Below are positions 24,805-34,057 of a stretch of 64,000 nt of DNA, piece by piece. The notes under the pieces are model-generated. The model searched no databases, was not told the DNA's origin, and saw nothing but the letters and a program-made list of their open reading frames with translations. Where the stretch lies: contig NZ_CP060436.1 of the NCBI RefSeq assembly GCF_003590145.2, positions 592,001 to 656,000 on the forward strand, in the 5' to 3' direction. Numbering within the stretch: the first letter of the stretch is position 1; every line of letters begins with the position of its first letter. The DNA is from Pseudooceanicola algae. Lineage in GTDB: Bacteria > Pseudomonadota > Alphaproteobacteria > Rhodobacterales > Rhodobacteraceae. A program made the position numbers and the translations under genes.

Positions 24805-26481
24805 ATGCTCGCACCTGAACGCCCGCGAGGCGTCGGCCCATTCGCTTTGTGGAATGCCGCCCGCGGCGTCTGGACCAGCGGAGACTTCTGGTTTGACGGC
24901 CGGGCCGCCGAAGCCGCGGTGGAGTTCTTCCCCAGCTATCTGCGCCTGACCTCGGGTGAATGGGCTGGCAAGCCTTTCGTCCTGGCGGACTGGCAGGCTG
25001 ACGACATCATCCGCCCCTTGTTCGGCTGGAAGCGGGCGGACGGGACCAGGCGGTATCGCCGCTGCTACGTCTGGGTGCCGCGCAAGAACGGCAAGACGGA
25101 AATGGCTGCCGGCATCGCCCTGTTGATGTTGCTTGGCGATGCTGAAGAGGGCGGCGAGGTCTACTCGATTGCGGCTGACAAGGATCAGGCGGCGATTGTC
25201 TTCAACAAGGCAACCTTGATGGCCGGCAAGAGCGAGGATCTGCAGGAAAGCCTCGTTTGCCTCAAGACTGCGATCTACTGCAGCGCTCTGAATGCATCAT
25301 TCAAGCCGCTATCCGGGTCAGGGAAGGGAAAGCACGGGATGGCCGCCAGCGGGCTGATCGGGGATGAGATCCATGAATGGACAGGGGGCGACCTCTATCA
25401 ATTCATGCACGATTCCGAGGGCAACCGCCGCCAGCCGCTGGAATTCCTGATCTCGACAGCCGGTAAGAAGGGTGGCTATGGCGCGGATGTCTATGACGAA
25501 TGTGAAAAGATCTGCGACGGGGTGATCGAGGACCCGGAAACGCTGGTGGTAATCTATGCCGCCGATCCCGAAAAGGACGATTGGACGGCTGAATCCACCT
25601 GGTTCAAGGCGAATCCGAACCTCGGGATTTCCAAGAAGCTGGAAACGATGCGGGCCGACGCGCGTCGGGCCATGCAATCGCCGCGGTTGGAGAACAGCTT
25701 TAAGGCTTACCACCTGAACATCTGGTCAGAGCAGGCGGTGCGGTGGCTGCCGATCGACATGGCCGATGACCAGGGGCGCAGGTTCGGCTGGACCTATTGC
25801 GCCGGGCCTCGCAAGTGGAAGGATCTGGAAATCGATCTGACCGGCAAGCGCTGCTTCTCGGGCATCGACCTGTCCTCGATCAGCGATCTGACTGCCCTGG
25901 TGCATTGGTTTCCGGTGCAGCCGGGACTGGACGTGCCGGCGGTGGTGGCGCGGTTCTTCAAGCCTCGTGACCTGATCGAGGAGCACTCGAAACGGGATCG
26001 GTTGCCCTACGATAAATGGGCCGCGAGCGGAGCGCTATTCACGACCGAAGGCAACGTGGTGGATTACGCGTTTTTGAAACGCACACTGTTCGATGATGCC
26101 GAACGGTTCGAGATCGAGAATATCGGTGTCGACCGGTTTAACGCGACCCAGACAACGATCGAGATCGCGCAGGAGGGCCTGCCGATCGAGTATTTCCAAC
26201 AGGGGTTCATCTCTATGTCGCCGCCTTCCAAGGAGTTGGAGCGGCTGGTGATGTCGAACGCCTTGCATCACGGCGGCCATCCAATCCTTGACCGGCATGC
26301 CCGTGTGGTCGCGGTCGAAACGGACCCGGCCGGGAATATCAAGCCGACGAAGGCAAAATCGACCCAGCGGATCGACGGGATCGTCGCGCTGGTCAACGCG
26401 ATAGGTGTCGCCTCCAAGGATGTGGGCGATGCAGGAAAGCTCACAAGTGAACGCATCATGGAACGGGGTGGCCTGATTTGA
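24805..26481 (+). CDS. Terminase large subunit
   Basis: 558 residues. Packaging ATPase with Walker A-like PRKNGKT (Lys97), Walker B GLIGDEIHE (Asp187, Glu188) and the C-terminal RNase-H-like nuclease beginning GIDLSSISDLTAL (Asp355). Length fits the YmfN/P27-partner group of HK97-type phages. Overlaps the next small gene by four bases. Confidence 0.95.
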   Translation: MLAPERPRGVGPFALWNAARGVWTSGDFWFDGRAAEAAVEFFPSYLRLTSGEWAGKPFVLADWQADDIIRPLFGWKRADGTRRYRRCYVWVPRKNGKTEMAAGIALLMLLGDAEEGGEVYSIAADKDQAAIVFNKATLMAGKSEDLQESLVCLKTAIYCSALNASFKPLSGSGKGKHGMAASGLIGDEIHEWTGGDLYQFMHDSEGNRRQPLEFLISTAGKKGGYGADVYDECEKICDGVIEDPETLVVIYAADPEKDDWTAESTWFKANPNLGISKKLETMRADARRAMQSPRLENSFKAYHLNIWSEQAVRWLPIDMADDQGRRFGWTYCAGPRKWKDLEIDLTGKRCFSGIDLSSISDLTALVHWFPVQPGLDVPAVVARFFKPRDLIEEHSKRDRLPYDKWAASGALFTTEGNVVDYAFLKRTLFDDAERFEIENIGVDRFNATQTTIEIAQEGLPIEYFQQGFISMSPPSKELERLVMSNALHHGGHPILDRHARVVAVETDPAGNIKPTKAKSTQRIDGIVALVNAIGVASKDVGDAGKLTSERIMERGGLI

Positions 26482-26654
26482 CGAAGAACCCAGACACAAC
26501 CGACCGGACGCCCTGGATCGATCGTCGCGACATCGTTGGCCTGATCGGTGTCGGCTTGATCGGCTATGGTTCCTGGCTGGTCTATGAGCCTGCCGGCTTC
26601 CTGACGGCCGGCGCCGTTCTTGCCGGCGTTGCCATCTTCGGGGTGCGCAGCTGA
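26478..26654 (+). CDS. Small phage membrane protein between TerL and portal
   Basis: 58 residues from a TTG at 26478 overlapping the TerL stop; its own stop overlaps the portal ATG. Hydrophobic core IVGLIGVGLIGYGSWLVY and a second stretch GAVLAGVAIFGV suggest two short spans. Small proteins of this type recur at this position in related prophages; role unknown. Confidence 0.65.
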   Translation: MTKNPDTTDRTPWIDRRDIVGLIGVGLIGYGSWLVYEPAGFLTAGAVLAGVAIFGVRS

Positions 26655-28033
26655 TGGGTTTTTTGTCTTCACTGGCTGCAGTTTCACCGGGCGGCGAGCA
26701 GCGAGCGACGGTAAATCCAACGCATCCGCGTGACCCGGTCCTGGCCGAGATGTTCGGAGATCCGGGCGGAGTGTCGGTCACGCCTGAATCGGCGATGCGT
26801 GTGACGGCTGTCTATGCCTGCGTCTCTCTGATCGCGGAAACGCTCGCGGCTTTGCCACTGCATGTCTACCGCAAGGAGATCGACGCGAACGGGCGCGAGA
26901 AACGGGTGCGGCTGACCGATCATCCGCTCTATCGCATCGTGCACGAGATGCCGGTTGCCGGGATGACGTCCTTCGAATGGCGCGAGATGAGCTTGTCTCA
27001 CACGGCGCTGCGCGGCGACAGTTACGCGCGCATCGTGACCGGACCTGATGGCCGCATTTCGGAGCTGCCGCCGATCCTACCGGATCATATCGAGCCGTTC
27101 CGGGACCGTGGGGGTCGTATCCGCTACCGGTGGTGGCCGGATGGGCTTGGCCCGGTCCGGGTTCTGTTCGATGACGAAGTGCTCCGGATACCGCACAAGA
27201 TGCTGGACGGCGTCCGGAGCCTGTCGCCAATCGGCACACACCGGATGACGATCGGAAATTCGCTCGCTGCCAGCCAGTTCCTGCGGTCCTTCTACGTCAA
27301 TTCGGCCCAGCCCAAGGGCGCGCTTATGTCGCCGGAATTGCTGAGTGATGATGCCGCTTTGGCGCTGCGCAAGAGCTGGGAGGATCGCCATCAGGGACCG
27401 CAAAACGCTGGCCGGATCGCGATCTTCGATGGTGGTCTGAAGTGGGAGCAGATCGGCATGACGATGGATGACGCCCAGTATCTGGAACTGCAAAAGTTCA
27501 ACGTCGCTGACATCGCCCGGATCTACCTGGTGCCGCCGCACAAGATTGGCGAGATGGGTGCGGTGACCTATTCGAACATCGAACATCAGGCGATCGAGTT
27601 CGTGGTTGATACGCTGCTGCGGTGGGTGACGCGCTGCGAGATGCGCTATAACGCCTATCTTCTGTCGGCGGCTGACCGGGCCAGAGGGGTCTATGTGGCC
27701 TACGACATGAAGGGTCTGCTGCGCGGTGACGCCACAGCACGGGCCAATTTCTACCGGTCCCTGTTCTACATCGGTGCGATGACTCCAAACGAGATCCGGC
27801 GCGCCGAAGACATGAACCCCTATGACGGTGGTGACAGCTATTACGTCCAGGGGGCAACCACGCCGATTGCCAGCCTCGACGGAATGCTGGGCATAGGCGG
27901 ACCGGGGCAGAGCGTCGATGCTGCCATGCAGACGATGATCGAGAAGATCGTCAGTCAGGCTCTTGAGGGCCGGGATTTCGACAATGGGTTGAATGAAGCA
28001 CTGAGAACAAACGAAGGGGGCGGAAATGCCTGA
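26654..28033 (+). CDS. Portal protein (HK97 family)
   Basis: 459 residues. Dodecameric DNA entry ring of the head. Recognised by SAMRVTAVYACVSLIAETLAALPLHVY, the VPPHKIGEM motif, YSNIEHQAIEFVVDTLLRW and ANEIRRAEDMNP-like C-terminal segment (TPNEIRRAEDMNPY). Overlaps the protease gene by eight bases. Confidence 0.95.
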   Translation: MGFLSSLAAVSPGGEQRATVNPTHPRDPVLAEMFGDPGGVSVTPESAMRVTAVYACVSLIAETLAALPLHVYRKEIDANGREKRVRLTDHPLYRIVHEMPVAGMTSFEWREMSLSHTALRGDSYARIVTGPDGRISELPPILPDHIEPFRDRGGRIRYRWWPDGLGPVRVLFDDEVLRIPHKMLDGVRSLSPIGTHRMTIGNSLAASQFLRSFYVNSAQPKGALMSPELLSDDAALALRKSWEDRHQGPQNAGRIAIFDGGLKWEQIGMTMDDAQYLELQKFNVADIARIYLVPPHKIGEMGAVTYSNIEHQAIEFVVDTLLRWVTRCEMRYNAYLLSAADRARGVYVAYDMKGLLRGDATARANFYRSLFYIGAMTPNEIRRAEDMNPYDGGDSYYVQGATTPIASLDGMLGIGGPGQSVDAAMQTMIEKIVSQALEGRDFDNGLNEALRTNEGGGNA

Positions 28034-28625
28034 TGACCTGATCAACTGCGGTGCGCCCGAGCGTCGCTTCTACGCCAGTCCGGAAATCGAACTGCGGGCA
28101 GATGATGGCGATGATGCGCCGCAGGTGCTGGTTGGCTACGCCGCGATGTTCAACGAGTTGTCCGAGGACCTCGGCGGCTTCCGTGAGCAGATTGCTCCCG
28201 GTGCCTTCGCCAAATCGCTTGGCGGTGATGTGCGGGCCCTGTTCAACCATGATCCGAACCTGGTCCTTGGGCGCACCAAGTCGAAGACCTTGAGCATTTC
28301 CGAAGATCAGCGCGGCCTTCGGGTGGAAATCACCCTGCCGAATACCTCGGCGGCACGTGATCTTCTGGAAAACATGCGCGTCGGCAATGTGGATCAGATG
28401 TCTTTCGGGTTTCGGACCATCGCGGATGAGTGGAACGAAGTGGACGGCAAGCTGGTGCGCACCCTGTTGGAAGTGCGTCTACTAGATGTGTCGCCCGTGA
28501 CCTTCCCGGCCTATCCGCAGACCGAGATCGCCAAGCGCTCCATGGCGGAGTGGAACAAGGTACGGGCTCCCGATGCGCCGGACTACGCCAATGAACTCCG
28601 CCTGTTGGATCTGCTGGGCAGCTGA
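28026..28625 (+). CDS. HK97-family prohead protease
   Basis: 199 residues. Cleaves scaffold and capsid N-termini during head maturation. Catalytic His75 (ALFNHDPNLVLGRT) and Ser126 (MSFGFRTIADEW) are present, with the family motifs GYAAMFNELS and LLEVRLLDVSPVTFPAYPQT. Starts inside the portal gene. Confidence 0.95.
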   Translation: MPDDLINCGAPERRFYASPEIELRADDGDDAPQVLVGYAAMFNELSEDLGGFREQIAPGAFAKSLGGDVRALFNHDPNLVLGRTKSKTLSISEDQRGLRVEITLPNTSAARDLLENMRVGNVDQMSFGFRTIADEWNEVDGKLVRTLLEVRLLDVSPVTFPAYPQTEIAKRSMAEWNKVRAPDAPDYANELRLLDLLGS

Positions 28626-28735
28626 TCTGCCGGTCTGACTATACCGACCACCCCCTGAAACTGAAAACGGAACACCCCGCTGGCGGGGCCTGTCGGCGTG
28701 GCGTGGTGCCCGCTCGAAACGGAGAGGACTTCAAG

Positions 28736-29962
28736 ATGACCATCAAGGAAATGCGCGAGAAGCGGGCAAAGCTGATCAAGGACGCGCGCGAACTGATCAC
28801 GAAAGCTCAAACTGAAAAACGCTCGATGACCGACGAAGAAAGCGGTCAATACGATGCGATGTTCACCGAGGCCGATGGGCTGCGGCAGAACATCGAGCGG
28901 GAAGAGCGTCAACGCGAAGCCGAACGCGAGCTGGAAGAGGGCCTGCAGCAAGACGAAGAGCGCAGCGGCGGCAATGGCGCTGATCGTGGCGAGCAGCGCG
29001 GGCGCGCCGATGCCCTGATGGCCTCCTTCCGCAGCTTTCTGACCGGCGGCGCGGGCGAAGGATCGCAGGAATTCCGCGCTCTGTCCGCCGGCGTCAACAC
29101 CGAGGGCGGTTTCCTCGTGGTGCCGGAAGTGTTCGTAAACCTGCTGATCAAGGCGATGGATGATGATGTCGTCATTCGCAGCCTGGCCAACGTGATCCCG
29201 ATGCCGGCGGCCGCCTCGATCGGCATGCCCAGCCTCGATGCCGACCCGTCCGATGCCGACTGGACCACCGAACTTGCGACCGGCGGAGAAGACAGCAGCA
29301 TGAAGTTCGGCAAGCGCGTGATGCGCACCCACCCGATGGCCAAGCGCATCAAGGTGTCCGAGGATCTGCTGCGCAACTCGGCGCTGCCAGCGGAAGCGCT
29401 TGTGCGCCAGCGGTTGGCCTACAAGTTCGGGATCACGCAGGAGAAGGCCTATATGATCGGCAATGGCGACAAGAAGCCCCTCGGTCTCTTCGTCCCGTCG
29501 AATGATGGGATCCCGACCAGCCGCGATGTCGCGCAGGAGAACACCGCGACGGCCCCCACGGCCAAGGGCCTGATCAATGCCAAGTATTCGCTGAAGGCGG
29601 GCTATTGGGGCAACGCGAACTGGTTGTTCCATCGTGACGTGATGAAGGAAATCGCCAAGCTCACGGACAACGATGGCCAGTTCATCTTCCGCGAAAGCCT
29701 GCGCGACGGTGAACCCGACCGGCTTCTCGGGCGTCCTGTCCGGATGTCCGAATTCGCGCCGAACACCCTGACCGCGAACAGCTATGTCGGCCTGCTGGGC
29801 GACTTTAGCCACTACTGGATCATCGACTCGCTGATGATGCAGATCAAACGGCTTGTCGAGCTCTATGCCGAGAGCAACCAGGTGGGCTTTATCGGTCGCT
29901 ATGAAGGCGATGGCGCGCCCGTTCTGGGCGAGGCGTTCGCCCGGATCAAGTTGGCGGCCTAA
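28736..29962 (+). CDS. Major capsid protein (HK97 fold)
   Basis: 408 residues. Residues 1-80 are a charged coiled coil, the delta/scaffold domain that the protease removes, followed by the capsid core from about FLTGGAGEGSQEFRAL: TEGGFLVVPEVFVNLLIKAM, TATAPTAKGLINAKY, NWLFHRDVMKEI, LLGRPVRMSEF and a C-terminal IGRYEGDGAPVLGEAF. ATG at 28736 chosen because the region upstream has no scaffold pattern. A strong UUCG hairpin follows. Confidence 0.94.
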   Translation: MTIKEMREKRAKLIKDARELITKAQTEKRSMTDEESGQYDAMFTEADGLRQNIEREERQREAERELEEGLQQDEERSGGNGADRGEQRGRADALMASFRSFLTGGAGEGSQEFRALSAGVNTEGGFLVVPEVFVNLLIKAMDDDVVIRSLANVIPMPAAASIGMPSLDADPSDADWTTELATGGEDSSMKFGKRVMRTHPMAKRIKVSEDLLRNSALPAEALVRQRLAYKFGITQEKAYMIGNGDKKPLGLFVPSNDGIPTSRDVAQENTATAPTAKGLINAKYSLKAGYWGNANWLFHRDVMKEIAKLTDNDGQFIFRESLRDGEPDRLLGRPVRMSEFAPNTLTANSYVGLLGDFSHYWIIDSLMMQIKRLVELYAESNQVGFIGRYEGDGAPVLGEAFARIKLAA

Positions 29963-29983
29963 GGCCGCGCTCGACGCAAGATG

Positions 29984-30003
29984 ACGGGGGCTTCGGCCCC
30001 CGT
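29984..30003 (+). terminator. UUCG hairpin downstream of the capsid gene
   Basis: ACGGGGGC-TTCG-GCCCCCGT, an 8-bp stem with the very stable UUCG tetraloop and no T run. More likely an mRNA 3-prime stabiliser or partial terminator that sets high capsid expression than a full stop. Confidence 0.6.
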
Positions 30004-30040
30004 TCCCATTTCTCAATCCCTGGAAACGTGAGGTACTACC

Positions 30041-30493
30041 ATGAACCCGACCCTTTTGAGTGAGCTGAGCCTGGTTGGGCTGGCTGCTGCTGTCGCCGCT
30101 GGCGCCGCAATCGACAACGATTCCGCAATCATCGACATGGCCGGATATGAGGGTGTGATCTTCATGACCAGCATCGAGGACTCGGTTGCGACCGGCGTCG
30201 CCACCCTGACCGTCGAACAGAGCGATGCGAATTCCGGGGCTGCCATGGCGGCGCTGGCCGGGGCGGTGGCAACGCTGACCAGCGGCGTGAATGACGACCT
30301 GAACGGCAAGCTGCTGGCTGTCGATGTCTACCGCCCCCGCGAACGCTATCTTCGCGTCAATCGCGCATCGGCCACCGCGAATATCGCCTACGGGGCGGTC
30401 ACCGCGATCCGCTACGGCGCGCGTGTGCTGCCGGTCCCGGATGGTGGCGCCAGTGGCGATTTGGTGTCTGTCACGTCGCCCGCTGAAGCCTGA
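30041..30493 (+). CDS. Phage head protein, decoration-like
   Basis: 150 residues, Ala-, Val- and Thr-rich, predicted beta-structured (GYEGVIFMTSIEDSVATGVATLTVEQ, YLRVNRASATANIAYGAVTAIRYG). Proteins like this lie directly after the capsid gene in many siphophages of this group and are thought to be capsid-associated. No domain name can be assigned with confidence. Confidence 0.6.
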   Translation: MNPTLLSELSLVGLAAAVAAGAAIDNDSAIIDMAGYEGVIFMTSIEDSVATGVATLTVEQSDANSGAAMAALAGAVATLTSGVNDDLNGKLLAVDVYRPRERYLRVNRASATANIAYGAVTAIRYGARVLPVPDGGASGDLVSVTSPAEA

Positions 30494-30567
30494 TCTGGAG
30501 CGCTGATCGCGCGACCTTGAATTAACACCTGGCGCGCAATCGCGCAGCCCTTTGAAGGATCATCGAA

Positions 30568-31059
30568 ATGGATGTGAAGTTGCAGACAATTTTGGCGGGG
30601 CCAGAGGGCTGCGCGGATGCCGGCACGGTAATGACGGTCAGTGATGTCGTCGGGCGCCGTTTAATCGCCGCAGGTTCGGCCACCGAGTATCGCCGCCCAG
30701 TCCGCGAAACGGCGATGATCGATCCCCGTGCTCTGGAAGAAGAGGAGCGCCGGCGGTCTGAAGAGGCTGCGCGCTCAGAAGCCGAGGCGGAACAGAAGCG
30801 CAAGGGCGCTGAAGCTGTTGGTGCGGCACTCAAGGATCTTGATCCTTCGGAAGATGATGACTGGACCAGCGCCGGCAAGCCCGCAATGGACCGCATCAAG
30901 GATCTGACAGGCAGCACGACCTTGACCCGCGCTGATGTGGAGGCGCTGTTCCCGGCCTTCAAGCGCCCGTCTTCCGAAGCGCCGCCGCCGGCCGCACTTA
31001 ACGCGGTTGCGTCAAAGCCCGCGTCCGCCGCCAGCGGCGCGCGTTCGAACCGGCCTTGA
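30568..31059 (+). CDS. Hypothetical phage structural-region protein
   Basis: 163 residues. N-terminal beta-rich part, central charged helix (RALEEEERRRSEEAARSEAEAEQKRKG, about 52-78) predicted coiled coil, then a short domain SSTTLTRADVEALFP-like and a low-complexity Ala/Pro tail. RBS TTGAAGGATC. Lies between head and connector genes; function unknown. Confidence 0.55.
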   Translation: MDVKLQTILAGPEGCADAGTVMTVSDVVGRRLIAAGSATEYRRPVRETAMIDPRALEEEERRRSEEAARSEAEAEQKRKGAEAVGAALKDLDPSEDDDWTSAGKPAMDRIKDLTGSTTLTRADVEALFPAFKRPSSEAPPPAALNAVASKPASAASGARSNRP

Positions 31060-31080
31060 TTGCAAGGGGAGGCAGATAGC

Positions 31081-31665
31081 GTGCGACGCCTTACATCGAT
31101 CCAAACTTCTGACCCGCTGGCCGAGCTGATCACCTTGGCGCAAGCCCAAGCACGTTTGCGTCGTGGCGATGGCGAAGACGACGGCACGATCGAGCTGGTG
31201 ATCGTCGCGGCCTTGTCACAGCTGGATGGGGTTGACGGAATCCTTGGGCGTGCGCTGGTGTCGCAAGGCTGGGCTGATCAGCTGAGCGGGTTCCCGATCG
31301 GCGACCGGCTGCCCATAGTCCTGGCGCCAGTGATCAGCGTGGATAGCGTGACATACTTCGACGCTGACAATGTCGAGCAGGTGTTGTCGCCTTCAGCGTA
31401 TGCGCTCGGGCACGACTGCTCTGGCGCATATCTGCGCCTAGATCCCAATTGGTCATGGCCGTCGACCTATGATCGCGATGATGCAGTGACCTTGTCATAT
31501 GCGGCAGGCTATGGGCCTGCGGCGACGGATGTGCCTGCCGCCATCCGCCTGGCCGCGCTCGACCTGGTCGAACACTGGTATGAACCTGGCGTTCGCGTGA
31601 ACACGGATGAGGTTCCGGTGATGTTCATGGCCAAGCTGCGCCGCTTCATCCGGCCCAAGTTCTGA
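31081..31665 (+). CDS. Head-tail connector protein
   Basis: 194 residues from a GTG with GGGAGG upstream. The pattern LITLAQAQARLRRGDGEDDGTIELVIVAALSQLDGVDG with AAIRLAALDLVEHWYEP near the end is that of the gp6-like adaptor ring (DUF of QYRIL/HK97 gp6 type) that sits below the portal. Overlaps the next gene by one base. Confidence 0.85.
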   Translation: MRRLTSIQTSDPLAELITLAQAQARLRRGDGEDDGTIELVIVAALSQLDGVDGILGRALVSQGWADQLSGFPIGDRLPIVLAPVISVDSVTYFDADNVEQVLSPSAYALGHDCSGAYLRLDPNWSWPSTYDRDDAVTLSYAAGYGPAATDVPAAIRLAALDLVEHWYEPGVRVNTDEVPVMFMAKLRRFIRPKF

Positions 31666-32015
31666 TGGGTGAGTTTCGGGCGGGCAGCCTTGATCGCCGG
31701 GTGCAGTTTCTTCGGGGCACGTTGACAGACAACGGGTTCAACGAGGTTCTAAAGTGGACCGATCCAGCGACCGATGCCCTTGGCGATCTTGTCTGGGCTG
31801 AGCGCACGGACGTATCCGATCAGGAACGCTGGCGGGCCGCCAATGTTGATGCCGTCATCACGACGCGCTTCGTGGTGCGTTCCTCGAACTTCAGCCGGTC
31901 CATCACGCCGAAGGACCGGCTGGTCTGCGACGGGCTGACCTTCGATATCGTCGGGATCAAGGAAATTGGTCGCCGGGATCGGCTGGAAATCACCGCCAGC
32001 GCTCAAGCTGATTGA
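31665..32015 (+). CDS. Phage head closure protein
   Basis: 116 residues. GEFRAGSLDRRVQFLRG at the N-terminus and LVCDGLTFDIVGIKEIGRRDRLEITASA at the C-terminus match SPP1 gp16-type head-closure (stopper) proteins, which seal DNA in the head before tail joining. Normal length. Confidence 0.88.
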   Translation: MGEFRAGSLDRRVQFLRGTLTDNGFNEVLKWTDPATDALGDLVWAERTDVSDQERWRAANVDAVITTRFVVRSSNFSRSITPKDRLVCDGLTFDIVGIKEIGRRDRLEITASAQAD

Positions 32016-32087
32016 AATCCACCGCGAACGCGCGGCGCCGCGTCGCGGGTTCGGGGGACAATACGCACGCATCATTGGGGTGAAGAT

Positions 32088-32537
32088 ATGACGCTGAGCA
32101 TGAAGCTGGAAGGCTTCAAGGAAATCGAGATCACCTTGAAGCAACTGCCACGCGCCACGGCGAAGAACACTGGCCGACGGATCCTACGTAAGGCCGCAAC
32201 CCCGATCGCTGAGGCGGGCGGGAGCAACGCGCCGCGTGACAGCGGCGGGCTTGTAGCCAGCTATGGCGTTGGCACCAAGTTGACCAAGTCACAGAAAAAG
32301 GCGGCGCGGGGTCTCAGTAAATCTCAGGTCGAGGTCTTCGCCGGACCCGGCGAGGGTGGATATCAGGCCGGGCTGCAAACCGAATTCGGCAATGAGCACC
32401 AGGCCCCGGAGCCGCATCTTCGACCAGCCTGGGATGCCCACAAGAACGACGCCCTCGAAATCATTTCGTCCGGGTACTGGGAAGAGGTTCAAAAGGTCGT
32501 CGCTCGTTATGCGCGCAAGCTCGCGCGGAAGGGCTGA
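32088..32537 (+). CDS. HK97 gp10-family tail completion protein
   Basis: 149 residues. Starts KLEGFKEIEITLKQLPRATAKNTGRRILRKAA and carries the APRDSGGL loop, the signature of HK97 gp10-like proteins that join tail to connector. C-terminal helix HLRPAWDAHKNDALEII is also typical. Confidence 0.88.
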   Translation: MTLSMKLEGFKEIEITLKQLPRATAKNTGRRILRKAATPIAEAGGSNAPRDSGGLVASYGVGTKLTKSQKKAARGLSKSQVEVFAGPGEGGYQAGLQTEFGNEHQAPEPHLRPAWDAHKNDALEIISSGYWEEVQKVVARYARKLARKG

Positions 32538-32540
32538 TCC

Positions 32541-32942
32541 ATGCAAAGGGAATTTCGGGCGCTCCTGAGGGCCGATGCTGTCATTTCTGCTGCTGTTGGG
32601 GGGCGGATCGACTGGACTGGCGCTGCTCAGGAAGTGGGTGAGCCGAGCATCCGGCTGCATTTGGTTTCGGGGGGCCGCAGCTATCACAGCACCGGACCAG
32701 CCGGACTGTTTCAGGACCGGGTGCAGTTGGACATCTGGACCTTGGACGCTGAATCCCGCGCGGAGATCGGTTGGGCGGTCGAGGCCCTGCTGAGCGGCTT
32801 TCGCGGAGACCGGGGGGCTACAGCCTTCCGGGGGGTTTTCATCGATTTCATCCGCGAGACAGGCGGGGAAATGAAAGAGGGCGGCGCGTATCTCTACCGC
32901 CGACAGATTGACTTCATGATCAACTGGAAGAGGATCGTTTGA
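32541..32942 (+). CDS. DUF3168 tail terminator-like protein
   Basis: 133 residues. QREFRALLRADAVISAAVGGRIDW, LHLVSGGRSYH, LDIWTLDAESRAEIGWAVEALL match DUF3168, the group that includes lambda gpU-like tail terminators capping the tail tube. Lies exactly where expected between gp10-like and tube genes. Confidence 0.85.
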   Translation: MQREFRALLRADAVISAAVGGRIDWTGAAQEVGEPSIRLHLVSGGRSYHSTGPAGLFQDRVQLDIWTLDAESRAEIGWAVEALLSGFRGDRGATAFRGVFIDFIRETGGEMKEGGAYLYRRQIDFMINWKRIV

Positions 32943-32943
32943 C

Positions 32944-33372
32944 ATGACCGAAGACGCAGATATCGGCTTCAGCAGCAAGTTCCAACGCGGTGACGGTGAG
33001 GATCCGGAAGAGTTCGCCACTGTTGGCGAGGTGGTGGACGTTGTTCCTCCCAAGCTGTCGCGCGAAGCCATCGATGTGACGCATTCCGAGTCGCCGGATG
33101 GCTGGCAGGAATTCATCGGAGGCCTGAGGCAGGCCGAGGAATTCTCAGTGCAGATCCACTACAACGCCTCTTCGGCGCATATGGCGTCAGTCCACGCCGA
33201 TTTCGCCAAGACGGTCCCGGGCAATTACAAGGTGATCTTCCCGGATGGGTCCGACTGGACCTTTGCGGCCCTGGTGATCGGGGTTTCGCCTGCTACGCCG
33301 ACCGGGGACAAGATGGTCTGTGAAATCACCTTCCGCCCGAGTGGCAAGGCGACTGTGACGGTGGCTGCCTGA
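32944..33372 (+). CDS. Major tail tube protein
   Basis: 142 residues. Beta-rich with EFATVGEVVDVVPPKLSREAIDVTHSES, EEFSVQIHYN, SDWTFAALVIGVSPATPTGDKMVCEITFRPSG, as in lambda gpV-type and TP901-type tube proteins. Single-domain length, no Ig-like extension. Ends one base into the chaperone gene. Confidence 0.85.
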   Translation: MTEDADIGFSSKFQRGDGEDPEEFATVGEVVDVVPPKLSREAIDVTHSESPDGWQEFIGGLRQAEEFSVQIHYNASSAHMASVHADFAKTVPGNYKVIFPDGSDWTFAALVIGVSPATPTGDKMVCEITFRPSGKATVTVAA

Positions 33373-33737
33373 TGGGAAATACCGTGCAGGGCAAGAGGAC
33401 CTTCAGCGTGGATGGGGAAACCTTCACGCTGCAGTTCACGCCGAATGCGTTTTGCGAGCTCGAGGATGCCTCGGGCCTGTCGACCTCTGTTTTTCTTGCC
33501 CAGTTCCAGGCGAACCTCGAAAGGAAACGGCACCGGATGAAAGAGATCCGGATGCTGTTCTGGGCCGGGCTGACGGAGCATCACGACACGATCACCGAGA
33601 AGCAGGCTGGCCGGATGATGCAGGAACTGGGCGGCGTGCTCGGCGCGCTTGAAATCATGCATGAAGCCCTTGGCCTGGCTTTCCCGGACAGCGGGGAGAA
33701 TGTGGGAAAGGAGACCCCGGCGCCGCTGGCGAGATAG
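33372..33737 (+). CDS. Tail assembly chaperone (gpG-type), zero-frame product
   Basis: 121 residues. RTFSVDGETFTLQFTPNAFCELEDASG opens the GTA/gpG-like chaperone family that coats the tape measure during tail building. A slippery GGGAAAG at 33704-33710 lies in the right phase near the 3-prime end, and the downstream minus-one frame is open, so a longer fusion (about 228 residues) is expected as a minor product. Confidence 0.85.
   Translation: MGNTVQGKRTFSVDGETFTLQFTPNAFCELEDASGLSTSVFLAQFQANLERKRHRMKEIRMLFWAGLTEHHDTITEKQAGRMMQELGGVLGALEIMHEALGLAFPDSGENVGKETPAPLAR
33704..33710 (+). promoter_or_regulatory. Programmed minus-one frameshift site GGGAAAG
   Basis: The heptamer reads G-GGA-AAG in the zero frame of the chaperone gene and re-pairs as GGG-AAA in the minus-one frame, which then stays open through the next reading frame to 34057. 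It is the same heptamer that lambda uses in G-T. Confidence 0.75.
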
Positions 33738-33748
33738 ACTGGCTGGCA

Positions 33749-34057
33749 TTGCTGGAAACGTGGGTTGATGCCGGGCAGCCCGCCGAGACGTTCTGGCGCA
33801 CGACCCTGCGGGTGCAGGATCGGATCATGAGGGGTGTCACGCGCCGGTTGGAGCGCGATTTTTTCGTGCGGGAATTGACCGCTTGGCAGACGGCAAGGCT
33901 TGTGGGCACCGCATTTCACGCGCCGGCCAAGTTTCCGTCCTTCAAGGAGTTCCAGACTGCACCTGCGGGTCCCGCTAGGCGGCCTGATTGGAAGGCCGTC
34001 AAGGGCAAGGTCCTGCAATTCGTTGCGGCGACCGGTGGAGAGGTAATCATCAAATGA
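33749..34057 (+). CDS. Tail assembly chaperone T-domain, expressed by frameshift
   Basis: 102 residues if started at the TTG at 33749, but the frame is open from the slip site upstream, and the segment EIDWLALLETWVDAGQPAETFWRTT is the usual start of this domain. It lacks a convincing ribosome site, so I read it as the C-terminal extension of a G-T type fusion, not as an independent gene. The C-terminus overlaps the tape measure start (ATGA). Confidence 0.75.
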   Translation: MLETWVDAGQPAETFWRTTLRVQDRIMRGVTRRLERDFFVRELTAWQTARLVGTAFHAPAKFPSFKEFQTAPAGPARRPDWKAVKGKVLQFVAATGGEVIIK

